Translations under genes and position numbers: made by a program
Shown: positions 34,026 to 46,545 of the stretch, piece after piece
Layout of the letters: each line of letters opens with the position of its first letter
How positions within the stretch are numbered: the first letter of the stretch is position 1
NCBI RefSeq assembly: GCF_041821025.1
Contig: NZ_JBGUAY010000001.1
Coordinates: 434,001 to 498,000 of the forward strand
Direction of reading: 5' to 3'
Origin: Egicoccus sp. AB-alg6-2
GTDB taxonomy: Bacteria; Actinomycetota; Nitriliruptoria; Nitriliruptorales; Nitriliruptoraceae
Length of the DNA stretch: 64,000 bases
Notes under the pieces: generated by a model
Databases searched by the model: none
What the model saw: the letters and a program-made list of their open reading frames with translations, nothing else
What the model was told of the DNA's origin: nothing

Positions 34026-34987
34026 CCACGATCGCCGAGGTGCGCGCCGCCGTGGCCGCCGAGCGACGTGCCGGTCGCACCGTCGCGCTCGCGCCGACCC
34101 TCGGGGCGCTGCACGAGGGACATCTCGAGAACGTCCGGATCGCCGCCGCTCACGCCGACGTCGTCGTGGTGAGCGTGTTCGTCAACCCGACCCAGTTCGA
34201 CCGCCCCGACGACCTCGCGGCCTATCCACGCACGCTCGCGGCCGACGAGGACGCGCTGCGGGGACTGGGCGAGCACGCACCCGCGTACGTCTTCGCGCCC
34301 GACGAACGCGAGATGTACCCGGTGCCGCCGGCGACCACCGTCCACGTCGCGGACGTGACCACGGTCCTCGAGGGGGCGTCGCGCCCCGGACACTTCGACG
34401 GCGTCGCGACCGTGGTGACCAAGCTGTGCAACATCGTCGCGCCCGACGTTGCCGTGTTCGGTCGAAAGGACTTCCAGCAGAACGTCGTGATCCGCCGCCT
34501 CGTCACGGACCTCGACCTGCCGGTGCGGTTGGTGTTCACCCCCACGGTGCGAGAGGCGGACGGCATGGCGATGTCGTCACGAAACCGCCGACTCGACGCC
34601 GATGGCCGTGCGGCGGCGGCCGCCATCCCACAGGCGCTGCGCGCGGCCGTCCTCGCCGCACGCGACGGGCGCGACCGGGACGGTGCCGTCGACCCCGGCC
34701 GCGTCCGCGCGGCTGCCCTCGCTACGCTCGCCGACGTCCCAGCCGTGGTCGTCGACTACGTCGAGGTCGTCGACCCCGACACGCTGGCGCCCCCCGACGC
34801 ACCGCGCGGGGAGGCCGTCGGCACCGCGACGTCACCGTCGACCGCTGCGGGACCGTCGCGGGCCCTGCTGGTCGCGATGGCCGCCACCGTCGGCGGCGTC
34901 CGCCTGATCGACAACGTCGAGATCGGCGACGCGGCCGACGAGGACCGGCTGCTCGCCGCCACCAGCGCCGCCGCGCCGCACCAGTGA
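34013..34987 (+). CDS. panC: Pantothenate synthetase
   Basis: The 324-residue enzyme joins pantoate and beta-alanine with ATP. Motifs PTLGALHEGHLENVRIA (HIGH-like), VVVSVFVNPTQFD, VFGRKDFQQNVVIRRLVTDL and EADGMAMSSRNRRLD (KMSKS-like) are intact. A roughly 25-residue insert (DAPRGEAVGTATSPSTAAGPS) near the C terminus makes it longer than E. coli PanC (283). ATG at 34013 lies within the end of the DUF2520 gene. It pairs with panD 55 bp later. Confidence 0.95.
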   Translation: MQRLTTIAEVRAAVAAERRAGRTVALAPTLGALHEGHLENVRIAAAHADVVVVSVFVNPTQFDRPDDLAAYPRTLAADEDALRGLGEHAPAYVFAPDEREMYPVPPATTVHVADVTTVLEGASRPGHFDGVATVVTKLCNIVAPDVAVFGRKDFQQNVVIRRLVTDLDLPVRLVFTPTVREADGMAMSSRNRRLDADGRAAAAAIPQALRAAVLAARDGRDRDGAVDPGRVRAAALATLADVPAVVVDYVEVVDPDTLAPPDAPRGEAVGTATSPSTAAGPSRALLVAMAATVGGVRLIDNVEIGDAADEDRLLAATSAAAPHQ

Positions 34988-35042
34988 CCGGTTGGAACCA
35001 CGGCCCCCGTGACCTGCGGGGCGTGAACGACACGGAGTGCCC

Positions 35043-35423
35043 ATGCGCCGCATGCTGATGAAGTCGAAGATCCATCGCGCGACCGTCACCGAGGCCAACC
35101 TCGACTACGTGGGGTCGATCACGATCGACCGGGACCTCATGGAGGCCGCCGACCTGCTGCCCAACGAGAAGGTGCAGGTGGTGGACAACGACAACGGCGC
35201 CAGGTTCGAGACCTACGTCATCGAGGGTCCGCGCGGGAGCGGCGTCCTGTGCCTCAACGGTGCCGCCGCCCGCCTGGTGCATCCCGGTGACACCGTCATC
35301 GTGATCAGCTACGCCGAATTCGAGGACGACGAGGCCCGTCGGTGGGAGCCGACCGTGGTGTTCGTCGATGCCGACAACCGTCCGACCAGCACCCGGAGTG
35401 AGGTCCATGGCGTCAGCGCCTGA
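35043..35423 (+). CDS. panD: Aspartate 1-decarboxylase precursor
   Basis: PanD makes beta-alanine for pantothenate and self-cleaves between Gly24 and Ser25 (YVGSIT) to form its pyruvoyl group. The body [25 protein letters not shown]... [25 protein letters not shown] is standard. ATG at 35043 is chosen (spacing five from CGGAG); a GTG two codons earlier is possible. The end overlaps the nadC start by 17 bp, giving a panC-panD-nadC-coaX run that makes CoA and NAD precursors. Length is 126 residues. Confidence 0.95.
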   Translation: MRRMLMKSKIHRATVTEANLDYVGSITIDRDLMEAADLLPNEKVQVVDNDNGARFETYVIEGPRGSGVLCLNGAAARLVHPGDTVIVISYAEFEDDEARRWEPTVVFVDADNRPTSTRSEVHGVSA

Positions 35424-36336
35424 ACCGCCGTCCCGTCCGCCGCGGCCGGACCAGCCGCCGCTCGACGCCCACGCCATGGTCGCCGCCAGTCGGGACGTCG
35501 TCCGCCGCGCCCTGCAGGAGGACCTCGGCGCGAACGGCGACGTCACCAGCATCGCGACCATCTCCCCGGACGCCACCGGGCACGCCGACCTGGTCGCGCG
35601 CGCCGACGGGGTCGTCGCGGGCACCGCCCTGGTCGTGCAGGTCTACGACCAGCTCGACCCGCGCGTGGAGGTCACGCTCCAGGTCGGCGAGGGCGAGCGG
35701 GTCGCCGCCGGACAACGGTTGGGCCGGATCGTGGGACCGATGCGGTCGATCCTGACCGGAGAACGGACCGCGCTCAACTTCCTGACGCACCTGTCCGGGA
35801 TCGCCACGCGCACCCATGCCTACGTGCAGGCGATCGCGGACACCGATTGCGTCGTGCGCGACACCCGCAAGACCACGCCCGGACTGCGTCTGCTCGAGAA
35901 GGCGGCCGTGCGCGCCGGTGGGGGCGTCAGCCACCGGATCGGGCTCTTCGACGCGCTCCTGGTCAAGGACAACCACGTCGCCGCCGCCGGCTCGGTCACG
36001 GCGGCGACGCGCCGCGCCATCGCCCGGTGCGGCGGCCGTCCGGTGCAGGTCGAGGTCGACGCGCTCGACCAGCTCGAGGAGGCGGTCGAGGCGGGCGCAC
36101 GAGACCTGCTGCTGGACAACTTCAGCGTGGAACAGACCCGCGTCGCCGTCGAACGGGTCCGCGAGCTCGAACGCACCCACGGACGGATCCTGCTCGAGAC
36201 CTCCGGCAACGTGAACCTCGACACCGTCGCCGACTACGCGCGCACGGGTGTCGACCGGGTCTCGGTCGGCGCGATCACCCACTCCGCCCCGCAGCTGGAC
36301 ATCGGCCTGGACATCCACCTCGACCCGGCCGGCTGA
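35407..36336 (+). CDS. nadC: Nicotinate-nucleotide pyrophosphorylase (quinolinate PRTase)
   Basis: The 309-residue enzyme converts quinolinate and PRPP to nicotinate mononucleotide in NAD synthesis. Conserved parts: [107 protein letters not shown] at 35407 has GGAGTGAGGTCC upstream. No nadA or nadB is next to it, so the rest of the pathway is elsewhere. coaX follows in 24 bp. Confidence 0.95.
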   Translation: MASAPEPPSRPPRPDQPPLDAHAMVAASRDVVRRALQEDLGANGDVTSIATISPDATGHADLVARADGVVAGTALVVQVYDQLDPRVEVTLQVGEGERVAAGQRLGRIVGPMRSILTGERTALNFLTHLSGIATRTHAYVQAIADTDCVVRDTRKTTPGLRLLEKAAVRAGGGVSHRIGLFDALLVKDNHVAAAGSVTAATRRAIARCGGRPVQVEVDALDQLEEAVEAGARDLLLDNFSVEQTRVAVERVRELERTHGRILLETSGNVNLDTVADYARTGVDRVSVGAITHSAPQLDIGLDIHLDPAG

Positions 36337-36360
36337 CCGCGTCGCACCGAAGGGTCACCC

Positions 36361-37128
36361 GTGCTGCTCGCCATCGACGTCGGCAACTCAAACACGGTCG
36401 TCGGCGTGTTCGACGGCGACGACCTCGTCGAGCACTGGCGGCTGTCGACCGACGTCGAACGCACGCCCGACGAGTTCGTGCTCGCGCTGGCCGGGTTCCT
36501 GGGATTCGCCGGCCTGGACCTGCGCGCCGAGATCGACGGCGTCGTCGCCGGCAGCGTCGTGCCGCCGGTCACCGAGGTGGTCCGCGAGATGACGCAGCGC
36601 TACCTGCCGTTCGCCCCCGTGATCGTCGAACCCGGCGTGCGCACCGGCATCTCGTTGCGCCACGACCATCCGAAGGACATCGGCGCCGACCGCATCGTCA
36701 ACGCCGTCGCCGCCCACGCGCGGTTCCCGGGAGCCGCCATCGTGGTGGACTTCGGCACCGCGACCAGCTTCGACGCCGTCAGCGCCGACGGCGCCTTCGT
36801 CGGCGGAGCGATCGCCCCGGGCGTGCACATCTCCGCCGAGGCGCTCGTGCAGCGCGCCGCCCGGTTGCCGAAGGTCGAGACCGTGGCACCGCCCTCACCG
36901 ATCGGCCGCTCGACGGTCACCGCGCTGCAGTCCGGCATCGTGTACGGCTTCGCCGGACAGGTCGACGGGATCGTCCGGCGGATCGCCGGTGAGCTCGGCG
37001 GCGACGTGACCACCATCGCCACCGGCGGCGGTGCACCCGCCGTCCTGGCCGCCTGCGAGACCATCGACGACCACGACCCGTGGCTCACGCTCGACGGTCT
37101 GCGCCTGATCTGGCAGCGCAACCAGTAG
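36361..37128 (+). CDS. coaX: Type III pantothenate kinase
   Basis: The 255-residue kinase starts CoA synthesis. The ASKHA motifs are LLAIDVGNSNTVVGVFDGD (phosphate 1), VVDFGTATSFDAVSADGAFVGGAIAPG (phosphate 2) and TGGGAPAVL (adenosine), matching CoaX rather than CoaA. GTG at 36361 has GAAGGGTCACCC before it. It caps the panC-panD-nadC-coaX group; lysS begins 79 bp later with its own possible -10. Confidence 0.95.
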   Translation: MLLAIDVGNSNTVVGVFDGDDLVEHWRLSTDVERTPDEFVLALAGFLGFAGLDLRAEIDGVVAGSVVPPVTEVVREMTQRYLPFAPVIVEPGVRTGISLRHDHPKDIGADRIVNAVAAHARFPGAAIVVDFGTATSFDAVSADGAFVGGAIAPGVHISAEALVQRAARLPKVETVAPPSPIGRSTVTALQSGIVYGFAGQVDGIVRRIAGELGGDVTTIATGGGAPAVLAACETIDDHDPWLTLDGLRLIWQRNQ

Positions 37129-37165
37129 GCCGCCCCGCCGGTGACGCTGCGCACGGCCAGCGGGG

Positions 37166-37171
37166 TAGCGT
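37166..37171 (+). promoter_or_regulatory. Possible -10 element for lysS
   Basis: TAGCGT is 37 bases before the lysS GTG, in the short gap after coaX. It fits TAGNNT; no -35 is seen. Confidence 0.32.
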
Positions 37172-37207
37172 TGGCCGCCCCGCCGCCACCTCTGGATCGA
37201 TGACGTC

Positions 37208-38728
<1,521 letters not shown>

Positions 38729-38861
38729 CCGACGCACGTCGCAGGTGCGCGCGATCGGTCGGGCACACGGCGGCACGACCGACGCCCGTTTTCCATTCGT
38801 GCGGGTCCGTCCGTGGTTACGTCCGCGGTAACCCGCACAAATGGCGAGGGGGTGGGTCGGG

Positions 38862-39431
38862 ATGACCACGTTCACCGTCTACACCTCCTCGTCGGACGCG
38901 ATCGACGCGCGGTATCCGGCGGCAGCGGCCGCGTTCGGTCGGCGCATCGGCGAACGCGGGGACGCGCTCGTCTACGGCGGCACGGACGTGGGGGTCATGG
39001 GCGTGCTCGCCCAGGCGGTGCGTGACGCCGGTGGCCGGGTCACCGGCGTGGTGCCCCGGATGATGGAGGAGCGCGGCATCGCCGACGAGGCCTGCGACGA
39101 ACTGCTCGTCACCGAGGGGATGAGCGATCGGAAGCAGCAGATGATCGCCCGGGCCGATGCCTTCGTCGCACTCCCCGGCGGGTTCGGGACACTCGAGGAG
39201 CTGCTCGAGGTGCTCACCCTCAAACAGCTCGGCTACCACGACAAGCCGATCGTGCTGTTGGACCTCGACGGCTTCTTCGGCCCCCTGCTGGCCTTCTTCG
39301 AAAGGTTGTACGCGACCTCGTTCGCTTCGCCGGTCTACCGGCAGCTGTACGCCGTCGCGCCCGACGTCACGGGGATCTTCGATCACGTGGACGCCTACAC
39401 GCCGGCGGGACTGCCCGCCAAGTGGGCCTGA
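38862..39431 (+). CDS. LOG-family nucleoside 5'-monophosphate phosphoribohydrolase
   Basis: The 189-residue protein has the LOG/TIGR00730 motif PGGFGTLEELLEVLTLKQLG (about 103-122), preceded by YGGTDVGVMGVLAQAVRDAGGRVTGVVP. Such enzymes remove ribose 5-phosphate from cytokinin-type or other nucleotides and were often mis-called lysine decarboxylases. ATG at 38862 is chosen because GAGGGGGTGGGTCGGG sits between it and the earlier ATG at 38841. It is convergent with the kinase gene, 33 bp away. Confidence 0.87.
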   Translation: MTTFTVYTSSSDAIDARYPAAAAAFGRRIGERGDALVYGGTDVGVMGVLAQAVRDAGGRVTGVVPRMMEERGIADEACDELLVTEGMSDRKQQMIARADAFVALPGGFGTLEELLEVLTLKQLGYHDKPIVLLDLDGFFGPLLAFFERLYATSFASPVYRQLYAVAPDVTGIFDHVDAYTPAGLPAKWA

Positions 39432-39464
39432 CGGCGGGCAACACGCTGCGCGCGGGCGGCGGAC

Positions 39465-40691
39465 CTAGTCTTCGGCGCGTTCACGCAGCCAGCGTGCGAG
39501 GTCGCGGGCGGCGTCCGCGGGCGTCTGGTCGGTCGGCTCGTCGGCGACGTCCCCCGCGGGGGCTTCGGCCGTGTCGTCCGCCGGCGCGTCGTCGTCGCCG
39601 AGCCGCAACATGACCCCGACGGCGAACAGGGCCAGCCCGACCAGGAGCACCACCCGCCACCCCTGGCCGGGGCGGGCCCGCGGGTCGGCGGGCTCCTTCG
39701 GCTCCGTGACCGCCTCGGACGCCCCGGCAGCTCCCGCCGGTCCCGTCGGACCGTCCGGTCCGCCCTCGGTGCCCGGGCCGGCCGTCTCGGGCAACAGCAG
39801 GGTCGGAGGACCAACCGCCACCGTCGCCTCGTCATCGATGGCCGCGGCGGCCTCGGATGCCGTCGCGGACAGGCCGCTGGCGAGCTCGTACAGCGCCGAC
39901 TCGGCGGACTGCGGACGGTCCTCCGGACGCGCGGCGAGCAGGCGCAGCAGCAGCCGGCGCAGGCGGTCCGGCACGTCGTCGGCGAGGCCAGGTGCCTCCG
40001 GGCCCGGCGGCTGGCCGGTCAGCAGCTCGTACAGGGTCGCGCCCAGGGCGAACAGGTCGGTCGCCACCGAGGCCGGCGCGCCACGTCGCCGCTCGGGCGC
40101 CAGGTAGGAACGGGTCCCGACCACGAAGCCGGTCCGGGTGATGCCCGGAGCGTCGGCGGCCTCGGCGACGCCGAAGTCGGCGACCTTGACGGTGCCGTCC
40201 GGTGCCCGCAGGAGGTTCCCGGGCTTCACGTCGCGGTGCAACAGGTCGGCACCGTGTGCCGCCGCCAGGCCGGCGAGCGCCTGCGCCGTCACCTCGACGA
40301 CCGTGTGCGGGTCGAGCGGTCCGTCGCGGGCGAGGACTTCGGCGAGGCTGGGACCGTCGACCAGTTCCATCACCAGGTAGGGCCGCCCCGCGTCCTCGCC
40401 GACGTCGTGGACGGCGACCACGTGGGGGTCCGTCACGCGGGCCGATGCCCGCGCCTCGCGCAGGAAGCGTTCCCGCGCGTCGGCATCGGCAGCGAGGTTG
40501 TCGGCGAGGAGCTTCACGGCGACGTCCCGGTGCAAGACCGTGTCCGTCGCACGGCGCACCAGGCCCATGCCGCCGGCGCCCAGGAGCGGGCCGAGCACGT
40601 ACCGGCCGTCGGCGAGCCCGTCGGGCTCGGTCGGCATCGGCTCGGTCGAACGATCCGGAGGGCCGGGCTCCTCGCCGTCGGGGTCGCTCAC
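39465..40691 (-). CDS. Membrane Ser/Thr protein kinase (PknB-like)
   Basis: The 408-residue protein has a Hanks-type kinase domain (about 28-285): Gly loop LLGAGGMGLVRRA, ATP Lys VAVKLLADN, catalytic HRDVKPGNLL, DFGVAEAADAPGITRTGFVVGTRSYLAPE activation loop, all intact. A Pro/Gly-rich link follows, then one membrane helix (about 345-363) and a short acidic outside tail of about 45 residues (DDDAPADDTAEAP...). It lacks PASTA repeats, so the outer sensor is minimal. GTG at 40691 overlaps the stop of the lipoprotein gene upstream, making a two-gene unit. Phosphorylated partners are unknown. Confidence 0.9.
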   Translation of the reverse strand: MSDPDGEEPGPPDRSTEPMPTEPDGLADGRYVLGPLLGAGGMGLVRRATDTVLHRDVAVKLLADNLAADADARERFLREARASARVTDPHVVAVHDVGEDAGRPYLVMELVDGPSLAEVLARDGPLDPHTVVEVTAQALAGLAAAHGADLLHRDVKPGNLLRAPDGTVKVADFGVAEAADAPGITRTGFVVGTRSYLAPERRRGAPASVATDLFALGATLYELLTGQPPGPEAPGLADDVPDRLRRLLLRLLAARPEDRPQSAESALYELASGLSATASEAAAAIDDEATVAVGPPTLLLPETAGPGTEGGPDGPTGPAGAAGASEAVTEPKEPADPRARPGQGWRVVLLVGLALFAVGVMLRLGDDDAPADDTAEAPAGDVADEPTDQTPADAARDLARWLRERAED

Positions 40692-41242
40692 CCCCGCCCC
40701 TTGCCCTTGCCGCCGCCGTTGTCCTTGCCCTTCGCCTTGCCGTCGTTGCCCTTCGCCTTGCCGTCGTTGCCCTTGCCCTCGCCGCCCTTGCCTTCGTCGC
40801 TCCGGCCACCGGCGCTGTGCGTGTCCCCGCCCGTGGCGTCGCCGCCGGCCGCGGCGCCCGCAGCGCCCCCGTCGCCCTCGTCGTCCGCCGCATCGGTGTC
40901 GTCCGTCGCCGCGTCGTCCGCGGCGGCGACGGGCTCGCACTCGAGTTCCGTGCTGACCTGCTGGGCGACGTGCTCGATGCGTGCGACGACGTCGTCGGGC
41001 ACGTCCCCCTCGGCATGACCGGCCTGTGCCTCGGCCAGCAACGACTCCGCCTGGTCGATGGCGCCGCAGGCCTCGTCCGCTTCGAGCAGCGCTGCCAGCT
41101 CGTCGGCGCCCGCGGCGAGCTCGCCGGCGGTGCCGCTGGCGAGCGCGGCTCCCCCGGAGGCGGCACAGGCCGTCACGGCCAGGAGCAACGGAAGCGCGCC
41201 GAGCAGCGGCAGCAGGCGGGAACGGGCGGCATGGGTCGTCAT
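40688..41242 (-). CDS. Lipoprotein with Gly/Lys/Asp repeat tail, coupled to the kinase
   Basis: The 184-residue product has a signal with lipobox LAVTAC, then a short helical region with two Cys (DEACGAIDQAESLLAEAQ, STELECEPV), then an acidic stretch and a strongly basic tail made of repeats GKGNDGKAKGNDGKAKGKDNGGGKGKGRG. The charge flips from acid to base within 40 residues. The family is not recognised. The stop overlaps the kinase start (GTGA), so the lipoprotein may be the sensor or partner of the kinase. ATG at 41242 is 8 bases from TACGCT on the minus strand (41256-41251), so the mRNA may be almost leaderless. Confidence 0.7.
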   Translation of the reverse strand: MTTHAARSRLLPLLGALPLLLAVTACAASGGAALASGTAGELAAGADELAALLEADEACGAIDQAESLLAEAQAGHAEGDVPDDVVARIEHVAQQVSTELECEPVAAADDAATDDTDAADDEGDGGAAGAAAGGDATGGDTHSAGGRSDEGKGGEGKGNDGKAKGNDGKAKGKDNGGGKGKGRG

Positions 41243-41608
41243 GACCGGGCAGCGTAGAGCCGGCTCCGCCGACCCGTCCGGCGCCGCTCGCGTCACCCGG
41301 CCGGGACCGCGTGCGCGGCACGCCCGGGCTGTCCGTGCCCGGCACGAGGGAGCGGGCGCACGGAACGCGACCCGCACGCACCGCCGGGAAGCTTCTGCGC
41401 CGCGTGTGCGTTGGAACGATGTTCAGGGACCCGGAGGCGCACCGCCTTCGCCGTCGGCCGTTCCTTGCGCCGCATCCACTAAGGCCGACGTCATCCCCTA
41501 CGGACGTGGCGTACACCAGATACCAGCTTTCGAGCTTCCGTTACGATCGTCCGGGCCGAACACGTCCTCAGCCGGAGGATGTCAGGGCCCGACGTGGGAG
41601 TCAGTCCT
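41243..41608. other. 366-bp divergent gap before clpC
   Basis: No credible ORF. The part nearest clpC (about 41470-41550) is less GC-rich than its surroundings and contains TACGAT (41542-41547), a possible -10 for clpC about 62 bases before its ATG. On the minus strand TACGCT just before 41242 may serve the lipoprotein. I looked for a ClgR-type inverted repeat and for CIRCE and see no clear copy of either. Confidence 0.5.
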
Positions 41609-44131
<2,523 letters not shown>

Positions 44132-44156
44132 TCGCGCACGTCGCACACATCACCGC

Positions 44157-44190
44157 GAGGGGCGGGCCACGACGGCCCGCCCCTCCTTGG
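44157..44190 (+). terminator. Strong hairpin terminator after clpC
   Basis: A perfect 12-bp stem, GAGGGGCGGGCC (44157-44168) with GGCCCGCCCCTC (44174-44185), loop ACGAC, followed by CTTGG. It begins 26 bases past the clpC stop and separates it from the DtxR-type gene. Confidence 0.65.
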
Positions 44191-44224
44191 TCGCCCACCG
44201 GCGGGCTCGGAAGGGCGCGACCGG

Positions 44225-44230
44225 TAGGCT
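44225..44230 (+). promoter_or_regulatory. Possible -10 element for the DtxR-type gene
   Basis: TAGGCT is 30 bases before the GTG at 44260 and after the clpC terminator, a sensible place for a fresh promoter. No -35 or DtxR-box palindrome is obvious. Confidence 0.38.
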
Positions 44231-44259
44231 CGCGGGACCACTGGTACGCAGGAGGCGTC

Positions 44260-44913
44260 GTGAGCCATCAGCCCAGCGAAGCCGTCGAGATGTACCTGCG
44301 CACCGTCCTCGAGCTCGAGGAGGAGGGCATCCCGCCGCTGCGCGCCCGGCTGTCCGAGCGCCTGGCGTTGTCCGCCCCAGCGGTCTCCGAGGGGGTGGCG
44401 CGCCTCGAACAGGTCGGCATGGTCAAGTTGCAGCCCGACCGGACCATCGAGCTGACGCCGGAGGGGCGCGAGCGCGCCGAGCACGTCATGCGCAAGCACC
44501 GGCTCGCCGAGCGGCTGCTCGTCGACGTCCTCGGGCTCGAGCACGAGCACGTGCACGAGGAAGCGTGCCGCTGGGAGCACGTCATCTCCGACCGGGTCGA
44601 GGCGAAACTGCTCGAGTTCCTGGGCAACCCGACGACCTCGCCCTACGGAAACCCGATCCCCGGCGCGAAGCCGGCGGCCAGCGAACCCGTGAGCCTGGCC
44701 GCGGTCGATGCCGACGAGGTCGTGATCAGCTACATCTCGGAACGGCTGCAGAGCGACCACGAGGTCGTCATGCGCCTGCGCGAGGGCGGGATGTGGACCG
44801 GCGTGCAGGTCTCGGTGGAGCGCGGACCGGACGCGGTACGTCTGCGGGCGGACGGCAACGAGGTCGAGTTGCCCGTCGACGACGCCAAGCTCGTCTTCGT
44901 CACCGCCGTCTGA
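44260..44913 (+). CDS. DtxR/IdeR-family metal-dependent repressor
   Basis: The 217-residue protein has an N-terminal winged helix (LSERLALSAPAVSEGVARLEQVGMV), a dimerisation/metal domain (about 65-140) and a C-terminal SH3-like domain (about 145-217). Every metal ligand of Corynebacterium DtxR is present with a shift of one: M11, H80, E84, H99, C103, E106, H107, the last in EACRWEHVISDRVEAKL. That pattern fits an iron-sensing rather than MntR-type manganese sensor, though iron specificity is inferred. GTG at 44260 follows CAGGAGGCGTC, a strong ribosome site. It stands as a single-gene unit. Confidence 0.93.
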   Translation: MSHQPSEAVEMYLRTVLELEEEGIPPLRARLSERLALSAPAVSEGVARLEQVGMVKLQPDRTIELTPEGRERAEHVMRKHRLAERLLVDVLGLEHEHVHEEACRWEHVISDRVEAKLLEFLGNPTTSPYGNPIPGAKPAASEPVSLAAVDADEVVISYISERLQSDHEVVMRLREGGMWTGVQVSVERGPDAVRLRADGNEVELPVDDAKLVFVTAV

Positions 44914-44986
44914 GGCAGCCGGCGCCCGTCGAACGCGAGGGCCGACGGCCCGGAGGCCGCCGGCCGGGAGTTCTCGCGAGGTGGGG

Positions 44987-45436
44987 TCAGTCGATCTCGC
45001 CGCGCCAGGCGCCGGTCTCGGTGCCCCGCTGCTCGATGAAACCCTTGAAGTTGTCGAGGTCGCGCTGGACGTTGCGTTCGATGACGCCCAGTGCGTCGCC
45101 GGCCTTCTCGATCCAGTCGTTCGGCTCGACGTCCATCTGCAGCATGACCCGCGTCTTCGCCTCGTCGAGCTTGTGGAACGTCACGACGCCGGCGTGCTGC
45201 GTCTCGCCGCGGCTGCGCCACGCGATGCGCTCGTCGGGCTTCTGTTCGGTGATGTCGGCGTCCCACTCGCGCTCGGCGCCGGCGACCTTGACGACCCAGT
45301 GGGTCGTGGAGTCGTCGAGTTGGACGATGCGTTCGACGTCCTCCATGAACTGCGGGAAGTCCTCGAACTGGGTCCACTGGTCGTACGCCGTGCGGACCGG
45401 GACGTCGACGTCGATGGATCGCTCGATGGTGCTCAT
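44987..45436 (-). CDS. SRPBCC-family (COQ10/cyclase-like) protein
   Basis: The 149-residue protein starts MSTIERSIDVDVPVRTAYDQWTQFEDFPQFMEDVERIVQLDD, the hallmark of the polyketide cyclase/COQ10-START group common in actinobacteria, and ends with a long helix (IERNVQRDLDNFKGFIEQRG). Ligand and partner are unknown. ATG at 45436 has GAGGAGTGATAC before it. It is the second SRPBCC protein of the window and is not closely similar to the one at 21.7 kb. Confidence 0.85.
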   Translation of the reverse strand: MSTIERSIDVDVPVRTAYDQWTQFEDFPQFMEDVERIVQLDDSTTHWVVKVAGAEREWDADITEQKPDERIAWRSRGETQHAGVVTFHKLDEAKTRVMLQMDVEPNDWIEKAGDALGVIERNVQRDLDNFKGFIEQRGTETGAWRGEID

Positions 45437-45584
45437 GTATCACTCCTCAACTCGTGTGTGCACACCGTGCCGGCAGCCGTCGCGACGCGTGTGTGTGGGC
45501 GGCTTTCCGATGGTCACCCGACCGCCGGTCACCACCGCCCGTCCGAGGGATGCGGATTCCACCGCGCTCTCGACGCCGGCTCGC

Positions 45585-45600
45585 CGACGCTTCGGCGTCG
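45585..45600. other. cUUCGg-type hairpin before mutY
   Basis: CGACGC, TTCG, GCGTCG form a perfect 6-bp stem with a TTCG loop closed by C-G, an unusually stable RNA hairpin. It is 43 bases before the mutY start. TACCGT just after it (45605) may be a -10, in which case the hairpin is upstream and DNA-level only. Confidence 0.45.
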
Positions 45601-45642
45601 CGGCTACCGTGCGGCCTTCCCGCCCCGAAGGTCCGATCCGTC

Positions 45643-46545
45643 GTGTCCTCGTCTCCGCCAATCGCCGTGCGTGACCGCGTTCCGACACGTGGTGACCGTC
45701 TGCTGGCGTGGGGTCGTGTGACGCGCCGCGACCTGCCCTGGCGGCGTACCCGCGACCCGTGGGCTGTGCTCGTGTCCGAGCTGATGCTGCAGCAGACGCA
45801 GGTCGGCCGCGTGCTGCCACGCTTCCGGGAGTTCCTGGACCGGTTCCCGACCCCGCAGGCCTGTGCGGCCGCGGCGCCTGGCGAGGTCGTGCGTGTCTGG
45901 GCCGGCCTGGGCTACAACCGCCGCGCGCTCAACCTGCACCGAACCGCCGTCGCCGTCGTCGAACAGCACGACGGCCGTCTTCCCGACGACCTCGACGCAC
46001 TGCTCGCGCTGCCCGGCATCGGTCCCTACACCGCCCGGGCCGTGCTCGCCTTCGCGTTCGAGCGCGATCACGGCGTGGTCGACACCAACGCCGCGAGGTT
46101 CCTCGCACGCGCCGTCGCCGGCCGCCGGCTCGGCGCCCGCGAGGCCCAGGCGCTCGCCGACGCGCAGGTCCCGCCGGGGGCCGCCTGGGAGTGGAACCAG
46201 TCCGTGCTCGACCTCGGGGCCACCATCTGCGTCAAGCGTGCCCCGCGCTGTGAACGCTGTCCCCTGCAGGCGTCCTGCGCCTGGTTCGCCGCCGGACTGC
46301 CCGAACCCGACCCGGCCGAAGGCAGCGCCGGTTCGTCGACACCGCAGGCACGCTTCGAGGGATCGGACCGCCAGGGCCGCGGCCGGCTGGTCCAGGCCCT
46401 GCGGACCGGCCCGGTCGAGACCGTGCGAGTCGCCGACGTCGCAGGTTGGCCCGACGACCCGGACCGGGCCCAGCGCATCGCCGACAGCCTCGTCGCGGAC
46501 GGATTGGCCGAGTACGTGGACGGCCAACTGTCGTTGCCGCACTGA
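45643..46545 (+). CDS. mutY: A/G-specific adenine glycosylase
   Basis: The 300-residue DNA repair enzyme removes A paired with 8-oxo-G. Catalytic Glu is in SELMLQQTQV and Asp in VVDTNAARFL; the HhH is LPGIGPYTARAV. The 4Fe-4S ligands are Cys196, 203, 206 and 212 (C-x6-C-x2-C-x5-C). The NUDIX-like C-terminal domain of E. coli MutY is missing; instead a short tail (FEGSDRQGRGRLVQALRTGPVET...) matches the actinobacterial form. GTG at 45643 is chosen; GAAGG is 12 bases upstream, so a later GTG at 45667 is possible. The helicase gene starts at the next base after its stop. Confidence 0.92.
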   Translation: MSSSPPIAVRDRVPTRGDRLLAWGRVTRRDLPWRRTRDPWAVLVSELMLQQTQVGRVLPRFREFLDRFPTPQACAAAAPGEVVRVWAGLGYNRRALNLHRTAVAVVEQHDGRLPDDLDALLALPGIGPYTARAVLAFAFERDHGVVDTNAARFLARAVAGRRLGAREAQALADAQVPPGAAWEWNQSVLDLGATICVKRAPRCERCPLQASCAWFAAGLPEPDPAEGSAGSSTPQARFEGSDRQGRGRLVQALRTGPVETVRVADVAGWPDDPDRAQRIADSLVADGLAEYVDGQLSLPH

